From NCBI RefSeq assembly GCF_000193375.1, contig NC_015315.1, positions 1,062,622 to 1,126,621 of the forward strand: 64,000 nucleotides of DNA, in the 5' to 3' direction. Positions within the stretch are counted from its first letter, which is position 1. Each line of letters starts with the position of its first letter. Below the pieces are notes generated by a model, which was given only the letters and a program-made list of their open reading frames with translations, searched no databases and was not told where the DNA came from. The position numbers and the translations under genes are program-made. Source of the DNA: Thermoproteus uzoniensis 768-20 (lineage in GTDB: Archaea; Thermoproteota; Thermoprotei; Thermoproteales; Thermoproteaceae). This document shows positions 51,077-61,498 of the stretch, piece after piece.

Positions 51077-52851
51077 ATGGATTCGGGGGTCGCTTCGGGG
51101 CTCGAGGGGATCGCCCCAATAGAGTCGTCGACAGAATAATCGACACGCTTAGGGAGCTCAAGGTAAGGCACATCCTCGGAATAACGGGCGGCTCTATAAT
51201 GGCCCTATTCGACGCGGCGTATTTCGTAGACGACATAGAGGTGGTCATGTTCCGCCACGAGCAGGGCGCCGCACACGCAGCCGAGGGTTACGCCAGAGTC
51301 GCGGGGAGGCCCGCCGTGGTGGCCGCGACGAGCGGCCCCGGCGCCACGAACCTGGTGACGGGCTTGACCGACGCCTATATGGACTCGGTGCCCGTCACGG
51401 CGATAACGGGGCAGGTAGCCACTTGGGTGTTCGGGAGGGACGGGTTCCAGGAGACCGACATATTGGGGGTGGCGACTCCCATAACCAAGTGGGTGTACCA
51501 GGTGAAGAGGCCGGAGGAGGCTACGGCCGCTGTCAAGATCGCCTACGAGATCTCGACGTTGGGAAGGCCCGGGCCGACCTTGGTGGATCTGCCGAGGGAT
51601 CTCCAGTTGATGGAGTATAGGGGAGAGGCCAAGATACAGATAAACGCGGCCAAGTTCATACCTCCCAAGCCCAGGGAGGAGGACGTGGCGAAGGCCGTCA
51701 AGATGATCTTGGAGGCGGAGAGGCCGGTGGTGTTGGCGGGAGGCGGCGTGTTGTGGTCGGGCGCCACCAAGGAGGTGTTGGAGCTCGCCGAGAGGCTCAA
51801 CGCGCCCATCGTGTCGACCTTGCCCGGGAAGGCCGCCATCCCCCACAACCACCCGCTGTATATGGGGCCGGCCGGGATGCACGGGAGGGCCGAGGCGGAC
51901 GCAGCTTTGGCAAACGCCGACGTGGTGGTGGCCGTGGGGACTAGGTTCAGCGACAGGACCTGGGGGAGGTTCAAGGAGCTCCAGGAGATGGTGAGGTCGG
52001 GCGAGGTCAAGCTGATCCATATAGACGTCGACAGGAGCGAGGTGGGGAAGAACGTGAAGCCCACCGTCGGCATAATAGCGGACGCCAAGGAGGCTCTTAG
52101 GGAGATGCTGGACCTATTGCCGTCGGCCGCCGCGAGGAGCCCCAAGTTCCTCGCCTGGCTATACGAGATCAGGAGGAGGTACGAGGAGGCCATGGAGAAG
52201 GCCGCCAGCAAGTTCAAGTACTTCGCGCCCTGGAAAGTGCTGAAGGCTGTGAGGAGGGCCGCGCCGCCGAACACCGTCACCGTGACGGGCGTGGGAGGGC
52301 ACCAGATGTGGTCGGAGATCTGGTGGGAGGTGTACGAGCCGGGGACCTTCATAACGTCGGCCGGCCTGGGCACGATGGGCTTCGGCATACCTGCCGCTCT
52401 CGGCGCCAAGCTCGCCGACCGCTCGAGGCCCGTCGTGTGTATTGACGGCGACGGGTCGTTCCAGATGACCTTCAACAACCTCGCGCTGGTGAGGGAGTAC
52501 GATCTGCCCTTCGTCGAGGTGATATTCGACAACGCGTCCCTACAGCTGGTCAAGCAGTGGCAGGTCTACATGTACGGCAACAGGCAAATCGCCGTGAGGT
52601 TCGCGAGGAACCCCGACTTCTTGAAGATAGCGGAGGCCTACGGGATAGAGGGCGTCAAGCCGTCGACCTACGAGGAGCTGGAGAGGGCTGTGGCGTGGGC
52701 TGTGAGGAACAACGAGCCTATAGTGATTGACGTGACCATAGACGAGGACAAGGACATCGTGTTGCCTTGGGTGAAGCCCGGCGATTGGCTAACCCAAGCA
52801 ATTCTGCCCGAGGGGATGGAGGACGTGTCGTTGAGGTATGAGCGCCATTAG
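51077..52851 (+). CDS. ilvB: Acetolactate synthase large subunit, 5' frame uncertain
   Basis: A full-length (about 590 residues) TPP-dependent acetolactate synthase: catalytic Glu in [13 protein letters not shown] near 60, SGPGATN near 88 and the TPP motif [11 protein letters not shown] near 460. It makes 2-acetolactate for valine and leucine. Promoter spacing favours ATG 51077 (MDSGVASG), whose frame runs into a stop; one more G in TCGGGGCTC (51098-51103) merges it with the main frame. Otherwise the frame starts at TTG 51070. Coupled to ilvN, ilvC and ilvE. Confidence 0.9.
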
Positions 52852-53101
52852 CATAAGGATACCCTCCTCGATGGACTACGTCGGGAGGGTCGTCAGCATA
52901 GTGAGGAGGGCGAAGGTGTTCGTGAGGCGCATGGAGATAGAGGCGAGGGACTCGACGTATCACATAGTGATGGACGTGGAGGGCCCGGCCGACGAGATAA
53001 ATTGGCTGGTGGCCAAGCTGGACAAACTGCCTGAGGTCCTCGAGATAGTCAAGCTACAGACCGCGCCCGCAATGGCGGTGGCGTTGAGGGAGAGGCGATG
53101 A
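52838..53101 (+). CDS. ilvN: Acetolactate synthase small (ACT-domain) subunit-like protein
   Basis: 87 residues with a single ACT-like beta-alpha-beta pattern (VGRVVSIVRRAKVFVRRMEIE then YHIVMDVEGPADEI). It is half the length of usual IlvN. It overlaps ilvB by 14 nt. It probably mediates feedback control by valine, though short forms may be only partly functional. Confidence 0.75.
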   Translation: MSAISIRIPSSMDYVGRVVSIVRRAKVFVRRMEIEARDSTYHIVMDVEGPADEINWLVAKLDKLPEVLEIVKLQTAPAMAVALRERR

Positions 53102-53102
53102 C

Positions 53103-53111
53103 TGTTAAAAA
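53103..53111 (+). promoter_or_regulatory. TATA-like element before ilvC
   Basis: TGTTAAAAA lies directly after the ilvN stop and about 23 nt before ATG 53130, so ilvC can be transcribed separately. It also excludes TTG 53121 as start. Confidence 0.55.
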
Positions 53112-53129
53112 CATAGCCTATTGAGAGCC

Positions 53130-54116
53130 ATGGCGAGGATATATACAGACAAGGACGCCTCCCTCGAGCCGCTCAAGGGCAAGACCATAGCGGTTCTCGG
53201 CTACGGGATCCAGGGAAGGGCGCAGGCCTTGAACCTCAGAGACTCGGGGCTCAACGTCGTGGTGGGCGTCAGGAGGGGGAAGTCCTGGGACCAAGCCAAG
53301 GCGGAGGGGTTCGAGGTGTACGAGGTGGGCGAGGCGGTGAGGAGGGCGGACGTGTTGCTGGTCCTACTGCCCGACATGGAGCAGCCCAAGATCTGGCGCG
53401 AGCAGATAGAGCCCAATCTGAAGCCCGGCGCGGTGGTCGACTTCGCGCACGGCTTCAATATACACTTCGGCTTGATAAAGCCGCCCGCCAACGTCGACGT
53501 GGTGATGGTGGCGCCCAAGGGGCCGGGGCGGCTGGTCCGCGACGAGTTCTTGGCGGGCCGCGGCGTCCCCGCCCTGGTCGCAGTGCACCAGAACTACTCG
53601 GGGAGGGCCATGGAGTACGCCTTGGCGATAGCAAAAGGCATAGGGGCCACTAGAGCCGGCGTGATAGAGACGACGTTCAAGGAGGAGACCGAGACGGACC
53701 TCATAGGGGAGCAGAACGTCCTCGTCGGAGGCCTCTTGGAGCTTCTGAGGAAGGGCTTCGAGGTGTTGGTGGAGCTGGGCTACCAGCCCGAGGTGGCGTA
53801 TTTCGAGGCCATAAACGAGGCCAAGCTCATCATGGACCTCATCTGGCAGAGGGGCTTCTACGGCATGTTGACCGGCGTGAGCGAGACGGCCAGATACGGA
53901 GGGCTGACCGTCGGGCCCAAGGTGATAGACGACTCGGTGAAGCAGAGGATGAAGGAGGCGGCGGCAAGAGTCAGAGACGGGTCGTTCGCCAAGGAGTGGG
54001 TCGAGGAGTACTCCAGAGGCGCGCCCAACCTCAAGAGGATGCTCGAGGAGATTAGGGGACATCCCGCCGAGAAGGTCGGCGAGGAGATAAGGAAGTTGAT
54101 GTTCGGAGGGAGATGA
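53130..54116 (+). CDS. ilvC: Ketol-acid reductoisomerase
   Basis: A 328-residue class [18 protein letters not shown] near 26 (NADP), [13 protein letters not shown] near 102, VAPKGPG near 129 and the metal-binding [13 protein letters not shown] near 190. It converts acetolactate to dihydroxyisovalerate. ATG 53130 is chosen from the TATA spacing. The stop overlaps ilvE by ATGA. Confidence 0.95.
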   Translation: MARIYTDKDASLEPLKGKTIAVLGYGIQGRAQALNLRDSGLNVVVGVRRGKSWDQAKAEGFEVYEVGEAVRRADVLLVLLPDMEQPKIWREQIEPNLKPGAVVDFAHGFNIHFGLIKPPANVDVVMVAPKGPGRLVRDEFLAGRGVPALVAVHQNYSGRAMEYALAIAKGIGATRAGVIETTFKEETETDLIGEQNVLVGGLLELLRKGFEVLVELGYQPEVAYFEAINEAKLIMDLIWQRGFYGMLTGVSETARYGGLTVGPKVIDDSVKQRMKEAAARVRDGSFAKEWVEEYSRGAPNLKRMLEEIRGHPAEKVGEEIRKLMFGGR

Positions 54117-55000
54117 AGGTCTGGCTGGACGGGAGGCTCGTGGACGAGGAGGAGGCCAAGGTGACGGTGCTCTCGCCGAGCCTCAACTACGGCTTCGGCG
54201 TGTTCGAGGGGATCAGGGCCTACTGGAACGGCGAGAACCTCTACGTCTTCAGGCTGAGGGACCACATGGAGAGGCTTCTGAGATCCGCCAAGATAATAGG
54301 ACTGGACGTGCCCTACACGGCCGAGGAGCTCTCCAAGGCCGTCGTCGAGACTGTGAGGGCCAACGGGTTCAAGGAGGACCTCTACATAAGGCCGGTGGCG
54401 TACATATCTAAGCCCCAGATAAGCTTGGACGTTAGGGGGCTACAGGCGTCTGTGGCCATAGCGGCTATACCCTTCGGCAAGTATCTGAAGGTCGAGGGCG
54501 TGAGGGCGGCCGTGGTGAGCTGGAGGAGGGTCCACACCTCCATGATGCCGGTCATGGCCAAGGCGACCGGCATATACCTCAACTCCATAATGGCGGCCGT
54601 CGAGGCGAGGGCCAGGGGATACGACGAGGCCATAATGCTGAACGCCGAGGGCAAAGTCGTGGAGGGGTCGGGCGAGAACATATTCATAGTGCGCCGCGGG
54701 GTCCTCATGACGCCTCCTCTGGAGGACGGCATCCTCGAGGGCATAACTAGGGAGACGGTCATCTCAATAGCGGGCGATCTGGGGATACCACTCCTGGAGA
54801 AGAGCATAACGAGGGAGGAGCTCTACGCGGCCGACGAGGCGTTCTTCGTCGGGACCGCCGCCGAGATCACGCCGATAATAGAAATAGACGGGAGGGTGTT
54901 GCAGAGGGGCCCCATAACGCAGAAGATAGCCGAGACGTATAGGAGGATTGTACTGGGCAAGGAGGAGAAGTACCTACCCTGGCTGACCCCCGTCTACTAA
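54113..55000 (+). CDS. ilvE: Branched-chain amino acid aminotransferase
   Basis: A 295-residue fold-type IV PLP enzyme: [14 protein letters not shown] near 24, the PLP Lys in [10 protein letters not shown] near 145-155, and [21 protein letters not shown] near 172. It completes valine, leucine and isoleucine synthesis from their keto acids. Final gene of the ilv operon, with an ATGA overlap with ilvC. Confidence 0.93.
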   Translation: MKVWLDGRLVDEEEAKVTVLSPSLNYGFGVFEGIRAYWNGENLYVFRLRDHMERLLRSAKIIGLDVPYTAEELSKAVVETVRANGFKEDLYIRPVAYISKPQISLDVRGLQASVAIAAIPFGKYLKVEGVRAAVVSWRRVHTSMMPVMAKATGIYLNSIMAAVEARARGYDEAIMLNAEGKVVEGSGENIFIVRRGVLMTPPLEDGILEGITRETVISIAGDLGIPLLEKSITREELYAADEAFFVGTAAEITPIIEIDGRVLQRGPITQKIAETYRRIVLGKEEKYLPWLTPVY

Positions 55001-55039
55001 TAACCACCGAAACGTTTTTGTATATCGCCATGTACGCCC

Positions 55040-56218
55040 ATGACGTCGAAGGCTCTAGCCGCCGTCGTTGTATTAGCCGCTGTCCTAGTTACGCTGTTTG
55101 TCATCTATAGATTGGCGGCGCCGTCTGCCGGGTCGCGGACAAACACCTCGGTTACGCTACAGACCACCGCAGAGAGCTCTACACCCACCCTTACGAATAA
55201 GATCACCACCTCTACGGCCGTAGCGACTATAACACAAACCAGCCAGACGACCACGGCCGTTGAGTCGCTGACAAGCACCTCGACTGCGCCGCGCACCTCG
55301 GTCGAGAGCTCCATGTCTGTCGTTGCAAGTCAAGCCACCACGTCGGTCGGGCCGAGCTCCACCGCCGTAACGACTATAACTCAGAGCAACCGGACGTCCG
55401 TGAGCAACTCAACCACGGCCGCTACCTCCACATCCGCAACGCAGACCTCCGGCGGTTGCGTGGTGCTGACGTGGACTGGCCCGTCCCAATACCCGACGGC
55501 CAGCGTCGGCGGCTACATAATGCAGATCAATATGTGGAACATCAAGTCCGCATCGGGCACGGCCGCCATGCGGTACTGCGACGGCGTCTTCTACTACGAA
55601 CAAGCCCTCAAGGACATAGCCGAGGCCAACCCCGACGCGTGGGTCGCCGGATATCCCGAGATATGGCTGGGGTACAAGCCCTGGGCAGGCGCGGCCTCCC
55701 CGAACTCGCCGTTCCCCATCAAGATATCTGACGCCGAGTCGTCGAACTTCACCATATCTGTTGACTACAGCGTGGAGGTGCCCGATCCTACTCTGCCCCT
55801 AGACTTCGCGTTCGATCTCTGGGTGACGAGATCGACCGGCGAGAGGTCGGTGGGGCAGGGGGAGCAGGAGATAATGATATGGCTCTACTACCAGCAACTG
55901 ATGCCCGCCGGCGAGAAAGTCGGCGAGGTCCGCATACCCCTTGTGGTCAACGGATCGCCCGCAGAGGCCGTCTTCTACGTGTACAGGAAGGAGGGCATGC
56001 CTTGGGAGTATATCGCCTTCGCATTGAGCAAGCCCATGAGATCGGGCTCTGTGTATTTCAGACTGGCCGACTTCATAAGGGCCGCCGCGGCCTACACCGC
56101 CTTGCCCAACTACAGCGACATGTGGCTCAACGACGTGGAGCTGGGCTCGGAGTTCGGCAGTCCGTTCACCACGGAGGCCGCCTTTAAGTGGACTCTAAAA
56201 ATGAGGTGGTCCGGTTAA
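55040..56218 (+). CDS. Secreted GH12 endo-beta-glucanase with Ser/Thr-rich linker
   Basis: 392 residues. A hydrophobic N terminus (about 4-25) serves as signal peptide or anchor. Residues about 30-135 are a Thr/Ser/Val-rich linker, probably glycosylated. The catalytic domain begins near 140 ([14 protein letters not shown]), with [13 protein letters not shown], the nucleophile Glu in [14 protein letters not shown] and the acid/base Glu in [11 protein letters not shown]. It resembles Sulfolobus GH12 cellulases active in hot acid. It starts about 23 nt after a TATA-like GTTTTTGTATAT. Confidence 0.85.
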   Translation: MTSKALAAVVVLAAVLVTLFVIYRLAAPSAGSRTNTSVTLQTTAESSTPTLTNKITTSTAVATITQTSQTTTAVESLTSTSTAPRTSVESSMSVVASQATTSVGPSSTAVTTITQSNRTSVSNSTTAATSTSATQTSGGCVVLTWTGPSQYPTASVGGYIMQINMWNIKSASGTAAMRYCDGVFYYEQALKDIAEANPDAWVAGYPEIWLGYKPWAGAASPNSPFPIKISDAESSNFTISVDYSVEVPDPTLPLDFAFDLWVTRSTGERSVGQGEQEIMIWLYYQQLMPAGEKVGEVRIPLVVNGSPAEAVFYVYRKEGMPWEYIAFALSKPMRSGSVYFRLADFIRAAAAYTALPNYSDMWLNDVELGSEFGSPFTTEAAFKWTLKMRWSG

Positions 56219-57696
56219 AGCGATCTGAGGCCCCTCAAGACCTCGGGGGAGGCAACCGGCACTTTTTCTAGGTGCTCCAGCTCGTCGGGTATGCCGTTCG
56301 ACGAGGCTATCTCTCTGTATATATACGCGCTGGGCCTCCAGTAATGCCTCTTGGTTGAGAGGTCCACATATATGAGGCCGAACTTCTTCGAGAAGCCGGA
56401 CGCCCACTCGTAGTTGTCGGTCAGCGACCAGTGCAGGTAGCCCTTGACGTTGACCCCGTCTTGTATTGCCCTGTGCAGCTGGGCCAGATGCGAGACGAGG
56501 TAGTACGGCCTCCACCTATCGTGCTGGTCGGCTATGCCGTTCTCGGTCACGTAGAGAGGTAGCCCATAACGCCGCCAGGCCCAGGTCAATATGTCGTAGA
56601 GGCCCTCCGGGTATATCTCCCAGCCGAAGTCGCTTGTGGGCCTGCCGTCTCTGCTCACCGAGTTGGGCTCGCAGGCGAAGCCGTAGCCGGGCACCCCGGC
56701 GTAGCCGTCGCCGCGCTTGACCACAACGGACCTGCTGTAGTAGTTTATGCCGAGCCAGTCCAGCCTGCCCTTCAGATCGTCCTGGGCAACTCCGTCCAAG
56801 ACGCCTTTGGCCACCGCGTCGAGGAAGAACCACAGCCCGTCGTACGCCGCCCTCTCGGCCGCGGCCTTGTCGGCCTCGGTGAGGGGATATACGGGTGACG
56901 CCGCGTATATGACGCCGACCGGCTTCTTGGAGGTCAGCCTAATCGCGTCGTACGCCCTGGCGTGCGCAGTTATCAAATTCACCGCGGCCCTCCTCGCCAT
57001 CTGGAAGCTGAGATAGCCCGGAGGGAAGCCCGCCTTGACGGCTATGAATCCCAGATTATACGTCACGTTGGGCTCATTAAACGTCGAGAACTCGTCGGCC
57101 AGGTCGCCGAACTTCCACGCAACGTAAGCCGCGTACTTAGCGAACTCCACCACCGTCGTCTCGGCGACCCAGCCCACGTTCCTCCCCGAGAGATCGCCGC
57201 GCCTCACCTTTATGGGGTCGTGCACCCACAACGGCATAGGCCAGTGGTATAGGTTCAGTATGAAGTACAGCCCCCGCGACTTTATATCGGAGAAAATCTC
57301 CCTGTAGTGGGCCACGGCATCCTTGTTGGCCAGCTTGTCAAGCTCCTCCAGCGCCTTCTCCGTAATGTCTACCGACACCACTCTGCCCTCTCTAACCTCG
57401 TAGTGGACCCTGACGTCGAAGGTCGGCTTGGGGAATATCCTCGACCACTCGGTGTTGAAGCGGATCGTGTTGAGCCCCATTTTGACCGTATCGTCGTGGA
57501 ACTGCTTGTAGAGGTGCCAGTAGGCCACTCCGTTCTCCGGGAAGTCGCCGCTTACGAGACCAGCCGCTATGTTTTCGGGATCGTGCACCCACGCGAACCA
57601 GTCCGTGTTGGGGTCCTCCGACCCGGGGAGGCCCATCTCGAACTGGAAGCCAGCGCCCGACCAGCCCCATCTGAATCCGCTTGGGAACTTCCGCAT
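56215..57696 (-). CDS. GH1 beta-glycosidase
   Basis: 493 residues. [15 protein letters not shown] at the N terminus, the acid/base Glu in [14 protein letters not shown] near 213, and the nucleophile Glu in YVTENGIAD near 393 place it with archaeal beta-glycosidases such as LacS. No signal peptide, so it is intracellular and would hydrolyse imported cello-oligosaccharides. The TATA box TGTATATAAC (about 57717-57726 on the minus strand) is about 25 nt upstream. It shares TTAA with the convergent GH12 stop. Confidence 0.92.
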   Translation of the reverse strand: MRKFPSGFRWGWSGAGFQFEMGLPGSEDPNTDWFAWVHDPENIAAGLVSGDFPENGVAYWHLYKQFHDDTVKMGLNTIRFNTEWSRIFPKPTFDVRVHYEVREGRVVSVDITEKALEELDKLANKDAVAHYREIFSDIKSRGLYFILNLYHWPMPLWVHDPIKVRRGDLSGRNVGWVAETTVVEFAKYAAYVAWKFGDLADEFSTFNEPNVTYNLGFIAVKAGFPPGYLSFQMARRAAVNLITAHARAYDAIRLTSKKPVGVIYAASPVYPLTEADKAAAERAAYDGLWFFLDAVAKGVLDGVAQDDLKGRLDWLGINYYSRSVVVKRGDGYAGVPGYGFACEPNSVSRDGRPTSDFGWEIYPEGLYDILTWAWRRYGLPLYVTENGIADQHDRWRPYYLVSHLAQLHRAIQDGVNVKGYLHWSLTDNYEWASGFSKKFGLIYVDLSTKRHYWRPSAYIYREIASSNGIPDELEHLEKVPVASPEVLRGLRSL

Positions 57697-57940
57697 ATAT
57701 GTTGAACTATACCCGGGTTATATACATTAGGTATATTACTACTCCACGATAAAAACATCGGCAAACGCAGTTTATCTGATACTAAATATATCATGATAAA
57801 AACAATAACTGTCCTAGAATTTAAAATATCTATTATAAATATATAAATAAATTATTCTAAGTAATTTAGATTTCCCTTTACTTTAATATATTTTAACTTT
57901 ACATATATTGGAAATAATACTTATATACTCAGTACTTCTC
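57697..57940. other. AT-rich divergent promoter region of the glucan locus
   Basis: 244 nt between the GH1 gene and the solute-binding gene with no frame. The stretch 57770-57900 is exceptionally AT-rich. TATA boxes are present for both directions (TGTATATAAC toward GH1, ACTTATATAC at 57919-57928 toward the binding protein). A shared regulator could act here, but no clear operator repeat was seen. Confidence 0.55.
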
Positions 57941-60454
57941 ATGTATATGCACAAGGTATACACCACACTCCTATTGGTGCTCGGGTTATTGGCAATCCAG
58001 CTATACGCCCAAACCACGACCACAACGACAGCGATTTCCCTCCCCAGAAACGAAACTCTGTACGCCGGCGGCGCCATGTGGTACACGCCGACTAACTGGA
58101 ACCCGCTCGCACAGCTTTGGGCCTCCGGCGCCGCCTACGGCGTATTCGGCTACGTCTACTGGCCCTTGTTCTTCTGGGATCCGTACCAAGGCCTCCTGCT
58201 CCCGGCGCTGGGCAAGTGGTACGGGTGGCAGTTCTCCTCCTACTCGGCCAGCGTTCCGATACAAATATCGGTCAGCGGAGGGTCGGCGACGATAACCGTA
58301 AACGCGACCAGCGTCCAGGTATACACCACGCAGATAAACTTGGCGAACGTGCCGACGGTCAGCTGGCCGTCCTACATGTATATAGGCAATATCAAGGGCG
58401 GATCGCCGCAGTTCATAGGGATAACCACCAGAGGTAACGTCACAATCACCGTGGTCAACATAACCGCCGTGGTCGGCTCTACGTCTACCAAGACCGTGAC
58501 GGTCAGCGCATCGAACCCCGTCTTCTTCAACGTGACAGTTGTCTACCCAACCCAGTTGCAGGTCAGCAACGAGTACACCTTGTTGGCCTACTACGCGCCT
58601 GGCGACGTGTTCAAGATAACGCCAGTGCCCCGCACCGGCCTGCCCGTGTTCACCGCCCCGTTCAACGTCACCGCGTCTAAGTTCATAGTGATGAATCTAA
58701 CGGGCGTGACCCAGACCACTCTGCCAGTGACGTTGAGCTTCGATAGAGCGTTCCTCGTAGTGACTCTCTGGCCGGGCGAGTACTGGCAGGACGGCCAGCC
58801 CATAACCAGCAAGGACGTAGCCTTCTCGTTCTACTACGAGCTACAGCACCCCGAGCTGGGCAACTCCTGGATATGGGGCCCGGAGCAGTACGGCGGCAAC
58901 TTAATCTCGGTGTTGCCCTACAACACCACGACGGCTATATTCGTCTTCAACGGCACGCCTAACATGGACAACTGGCTGGGGACCCAGCTCAGATACTACC
59001 CGATACTACCGCAGCACATATGGTACAACGTGTCATCGCCGTTGACCTGGACTAACCCCAACCCGGTCGGCAGCGGTCCCTACAAGGCCTTCTACCTAGG
59101 CCAGACAGAGGTCGTCTTTGTCAAGTGGGATAACTGGTGGGGCTGGAAGGTGTTCGGGCTGAACCCCGCCTATCCGCCTAAGTACCTCGTCCAGCTCTAC
59201 GTGACGTCCAACGCGTTGGTCCCGACAATGATCCAGCAACACATGTTAGACTGGAACAGCTTCTTCGTGCCTAACATACAGACCTTCACTAAATATGGCA
59301 TGTATACATATCTGCCGAATCCGCCTTACTTCCTCCAGTATCCCGCCGTGTACCTCATGATAGCTAACAACACCTATCCGTGGAATATCTGCGCTGTGCG
59401 TCGCGCCGTCGCGATGGTGATAAACGCAACGCCGCTGTCCCGGGTAGCCGAGTTCGGATACGAACTTCCGTGCAAGGATCCGCTCTGTATTACTGGCACA
59501 ATATTCGAGAACTCCTGGGCTCCTTACATAAATTGGACCGCTGTGCAGCAGTACGGCTGGAGCTACAACCCGCAGGAGGCCGCGCAGATACTACAGAGTC
59601 TCGGCTTCTACAAGGGCTCCGACGGCTACTGGCATACGCCTAACGGGACTGTTCTCAGCCTGACCATAGCAGTTCCCTACGGCTGGACCGACTGGATGCA
59701 GATGGCGCAGATGTTGGCAGACCAGCTGAGCGCCTTCGGAATAAAGGCCGAGATGGCCGCGCCGCAGTTCAGCGCGTGGTGGACCAACGTTCAGCAGGGG
59801 ACCTTCTCTGCCGTTATTATATGGAGCTGGACAGGCTTCACTCCATTCCCGTACTTCGAGGAGGTTATGTATCCGACGGGCGCTAACGGCGCACCCACTC
59901 CGCTGGGCCAGGCGGCATGGGGGAACTACGAGAGGTTCTACAAGTCCGGGATATACGACATATTCTTGAAGATAATGGCCACTCCGATCACCGACTACCA
60001 GACTCTGCAGAGGTACTACACTAAGCTAATCAAGACGTATTTCGAGTGCGCTCCCGTAATACCTCTGGTCTCCGGCGCCTATTGGTACGCATTTGACACC
60101 ACCTACTGGACGGGCTGGCCTAATGCGAGCAACCCAGCTCCGGTGTTCGTACCTGCCTGGTCGCCGCCCGACGACATACTCGTCGTGTTGCACCTCAAAC
60201 CGGCCTCGTTAGCTGTGTCGACCGTGACCACAACATACTCGACGACCGTCACCACCACCTACTCGACTACTGTGATATCGGGCACCACGACGACTGTGCC
60301 CGTCACTGTAACCACCTCTGTACCTGTGACTAGTGTGGTCACCTCCGTAGCCACTACCACCGTCTCTGCAGTGCCGTCTTGGGTATGGGGCGTAGTAGGC
60401 CTCCTAATAGTAGTCATAATAGTAGTGGCGGTACTGGCTCTGAGGCGTAGGTGA
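57941..60454 (+). CDS. Family-5 extracellular solute-binding protein of ABC importer
   Basis: About 838 residues. Signal peptide at the N terminus (MHKVYTTLLLVLGLLAIQLYA), SBP_bac_5 core with PNPVGSGPYKAFYLGQTEVV and SPWSPPDDILVVL-like ends, then a Thr/Val-rich stalk (about 790-825) and a C-terminal membrane helix (WGVVGLLIVVIIVVAVL) that anchors it. In hyperthermophilic archaea such proteins bind cello- or other oligosaccharides as often as peptides. The GH12/GH1 neighbours favour beta-glucans. Start at ATG 57941 or 57947. Confidence 0.85.
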   Translation: MYMHKVYTTLLLVLGLLAIQLYAQTTTTTTAISLPRNETLYAGGAMWYTPTNWNPLAQLWASGAAYGVFGYVYWPLFFWDPYQGLLLPALGKWYGWQFSSYSASVPIQISVSGGSATITVNATSVQVYTTQINLANVPTVSWPSYMYIGNIKGGSPQFIGITTRGNVTITVVNITAVVGSTSTKTVTVSASNPVFFNVTVVYPTQLQVSNEYTLLAYYAPGDVFKITPVPRTGLPVFTAPFNVTASKFIVMNLTGVTQTTLPVTLSFDRAFLVVTLWPGEYWQDGQPITSKDVAFSFYYELQHPELGNSWIWGPEQYGGNLISVLPYNTTTAIFVFNGTPNMDNWLGTQLRYYPILPQHIWYNVSSPLTWTNPNPVGSGPYKAFYLGQTEVVFVKWDNWWGWKVFGLNPAYPPKYLVQLYVTSNALVPTMIQQHMLDWNSFFVPNIQTFTKYGMYTYLPNPPYFLQYPAVYLMIANNTYPWNICAVRRAVAMVINATPLSRVAEFGYELPCKDPLCITGTIFENSWAPYINWTAVQQYGWSYNPQEAAQILQSLGFYKGSDGYWHTPNGTVLSLTIAVPYGWTDWMQMAQMLADQLSAFGIKAEMAAPQFSAWWTNVQQGTFSAVIIWSWTGFTPFPYFEEVMYPTGANGAPTPLGQAAWGNYERFYKSGIYDIFLKIMATPITDYQTLQRYYTKLIKTYFECAPVIPLVSGAYWYAFDTTYWTGWPNASNPAPVFVPAWSPPDDILVVLHLKPASLAVSTVTTTYSTTVTTTYSTTVISGTTTTVPVTVTTSVPVTSVVTSVATTTVSAVPSWVWGVVGLLIVVIIVVAVLALRRR

Positions 60455-60458
60455 TAAA

Positions 60459-60469
60459 TTTTTAAATAA
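60459..60469 (+). promoter_or_regulatory. TATA-like element before the permease genes
   Basis: TTTTTAAATAA is centred about 25 nt before ATG 60488. The permease-ATPase part can thus be transcribed independently of the binding protein, which is commonly needed in excess. Confidence 0.5.
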
Positions 60470-60487
60470 GATTTTTTCTTATTTCTT

Positions 60488-61498
60488 ATGACTATTTGGA
60501 AGTATATCGGTAAAAGAGCGGTAGAATATATCGTTACTTGGTATGTAGCTATAAGCCTAGATTTTATACTGCCTAGGCTACTGCCCATAGACCCTGTCAA
60601 GGTCATGGTGTCCAGGATAATGTCGGCGGGAACAGGCTACATGACGCCCCAGGCGTTGCAGGAGCTCGTGAACCACATCGAGGCCATGTTCGGCCTCAAC
60701 CAGCCGCTCTACATGCAGTACCTACTCTTTATCTGGAACGCCCTTCATTTGAACCTCGGGATCTCCGTCTGGCTGTTCGGCACGCCCGTATCGGAGATTA
60801 TACTTAGGGCTCTTCCCTACGACATAGTCTTGCTCGTCCCCGCAATATTGCTGTCTTGGTATGTGGGCAATAAGCTCGGCGCCTACTTGGGTTTCGACAA
60901 GAGAGGCGCCTTGACTGACAAGGTAGCCCTCCCAGCCTTCTACGCCCTAAACAACGCGCCGTACTTCTGGTTTGCGTTGCTTTTGATACTCATATTCGCG
61001 TCGTACATACCGATATTCCCGCCGACGGGCACTCCGTATTCCATGATACCGTCGCTGTCCTGGTCCTATATTTCGGATTTCTTAAGGCATATGGCCCTCC
61101 CGTTCCTGTCCCTCTTCATTGTGTCCCTCGGGGGCTGGGCCATCGGCATGAGGCAGAACATGCTCGGAGAAGTCAGAAGCAACTACATGGCGTACGGCGA
61201 GGCGCTCGGCCTCACGCGGAGCGTGTTGAGGAGGTACGCCTACAAGAACGCGATACTTCCGCAGATCACGGGCCTCGCGATAAGCCTCGGCTACATAGTC
61301 GCCGGAAACTCTGTGCTCGAGTTCACCTTCCAGTACCCCGGCGTCGGCCTCATATTGGGCAACGCCATAGGCAACTATGACTACTTCTTGATACAGGGCG
61401 TGTTCTTCTTCGTGGTGACGATGATACTGATAATGAACTTCATAATCGAGGTGGTGTACGCGTTCATAGACCCGAGGATTAGAGCCGCCGTATCATGA
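60488..61498 (+). CDS. dppB: ABC transporter permease, DppB type
   Basis: A 336-residue membrane protein with six or so hydrophobic segments. The EAA loop region is MAYGEALGLTRSVLRRYAYKNAILP near 238, and the N terminus FILPRLLPIDPVKVM is typical of DppB/OppB. It forms half of the channel with the DppC-type protein, with which it overlaps by ATGA. Confidence 0.9.
   Translation: MTIWKYIGKRAVEYIVTWYVAISLDFILPRLLPIDPVKVMVSRIMSAGTGYMTPQALQELVNHIEAMFGLNQPLYMQYLLFIWNALHLNLGISVWLFGTPVSEIILRALPYDIVLLVPAILLSWYVGNKLGAYLGFDKRGALTDKVALPAFYALNNAPYFWFALLLILIFASYIPIFPPTGTPYSMIPSLSWSYISDFLRHMALPFLSLFIVSLGGWAIGMRQNMLGEVRSNYMAYGEALGLTRSVLRRYAYKNAILPQITGLAISLGYIVAGNSVLEFTFQYPGVGLILGNAIGNYDYFLIQGVFFFVVTMILIMNFIIEVVYAFIDPRIRAAVS

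Noticed and set aside
55120-55450. Tandem repeat or phase-variable tract in the GH12 gene
   Set aside because: The Thr/Ser stretch is low complexity but has no fixed DNA repeat unit; it is an ordinary glycosylated linker.
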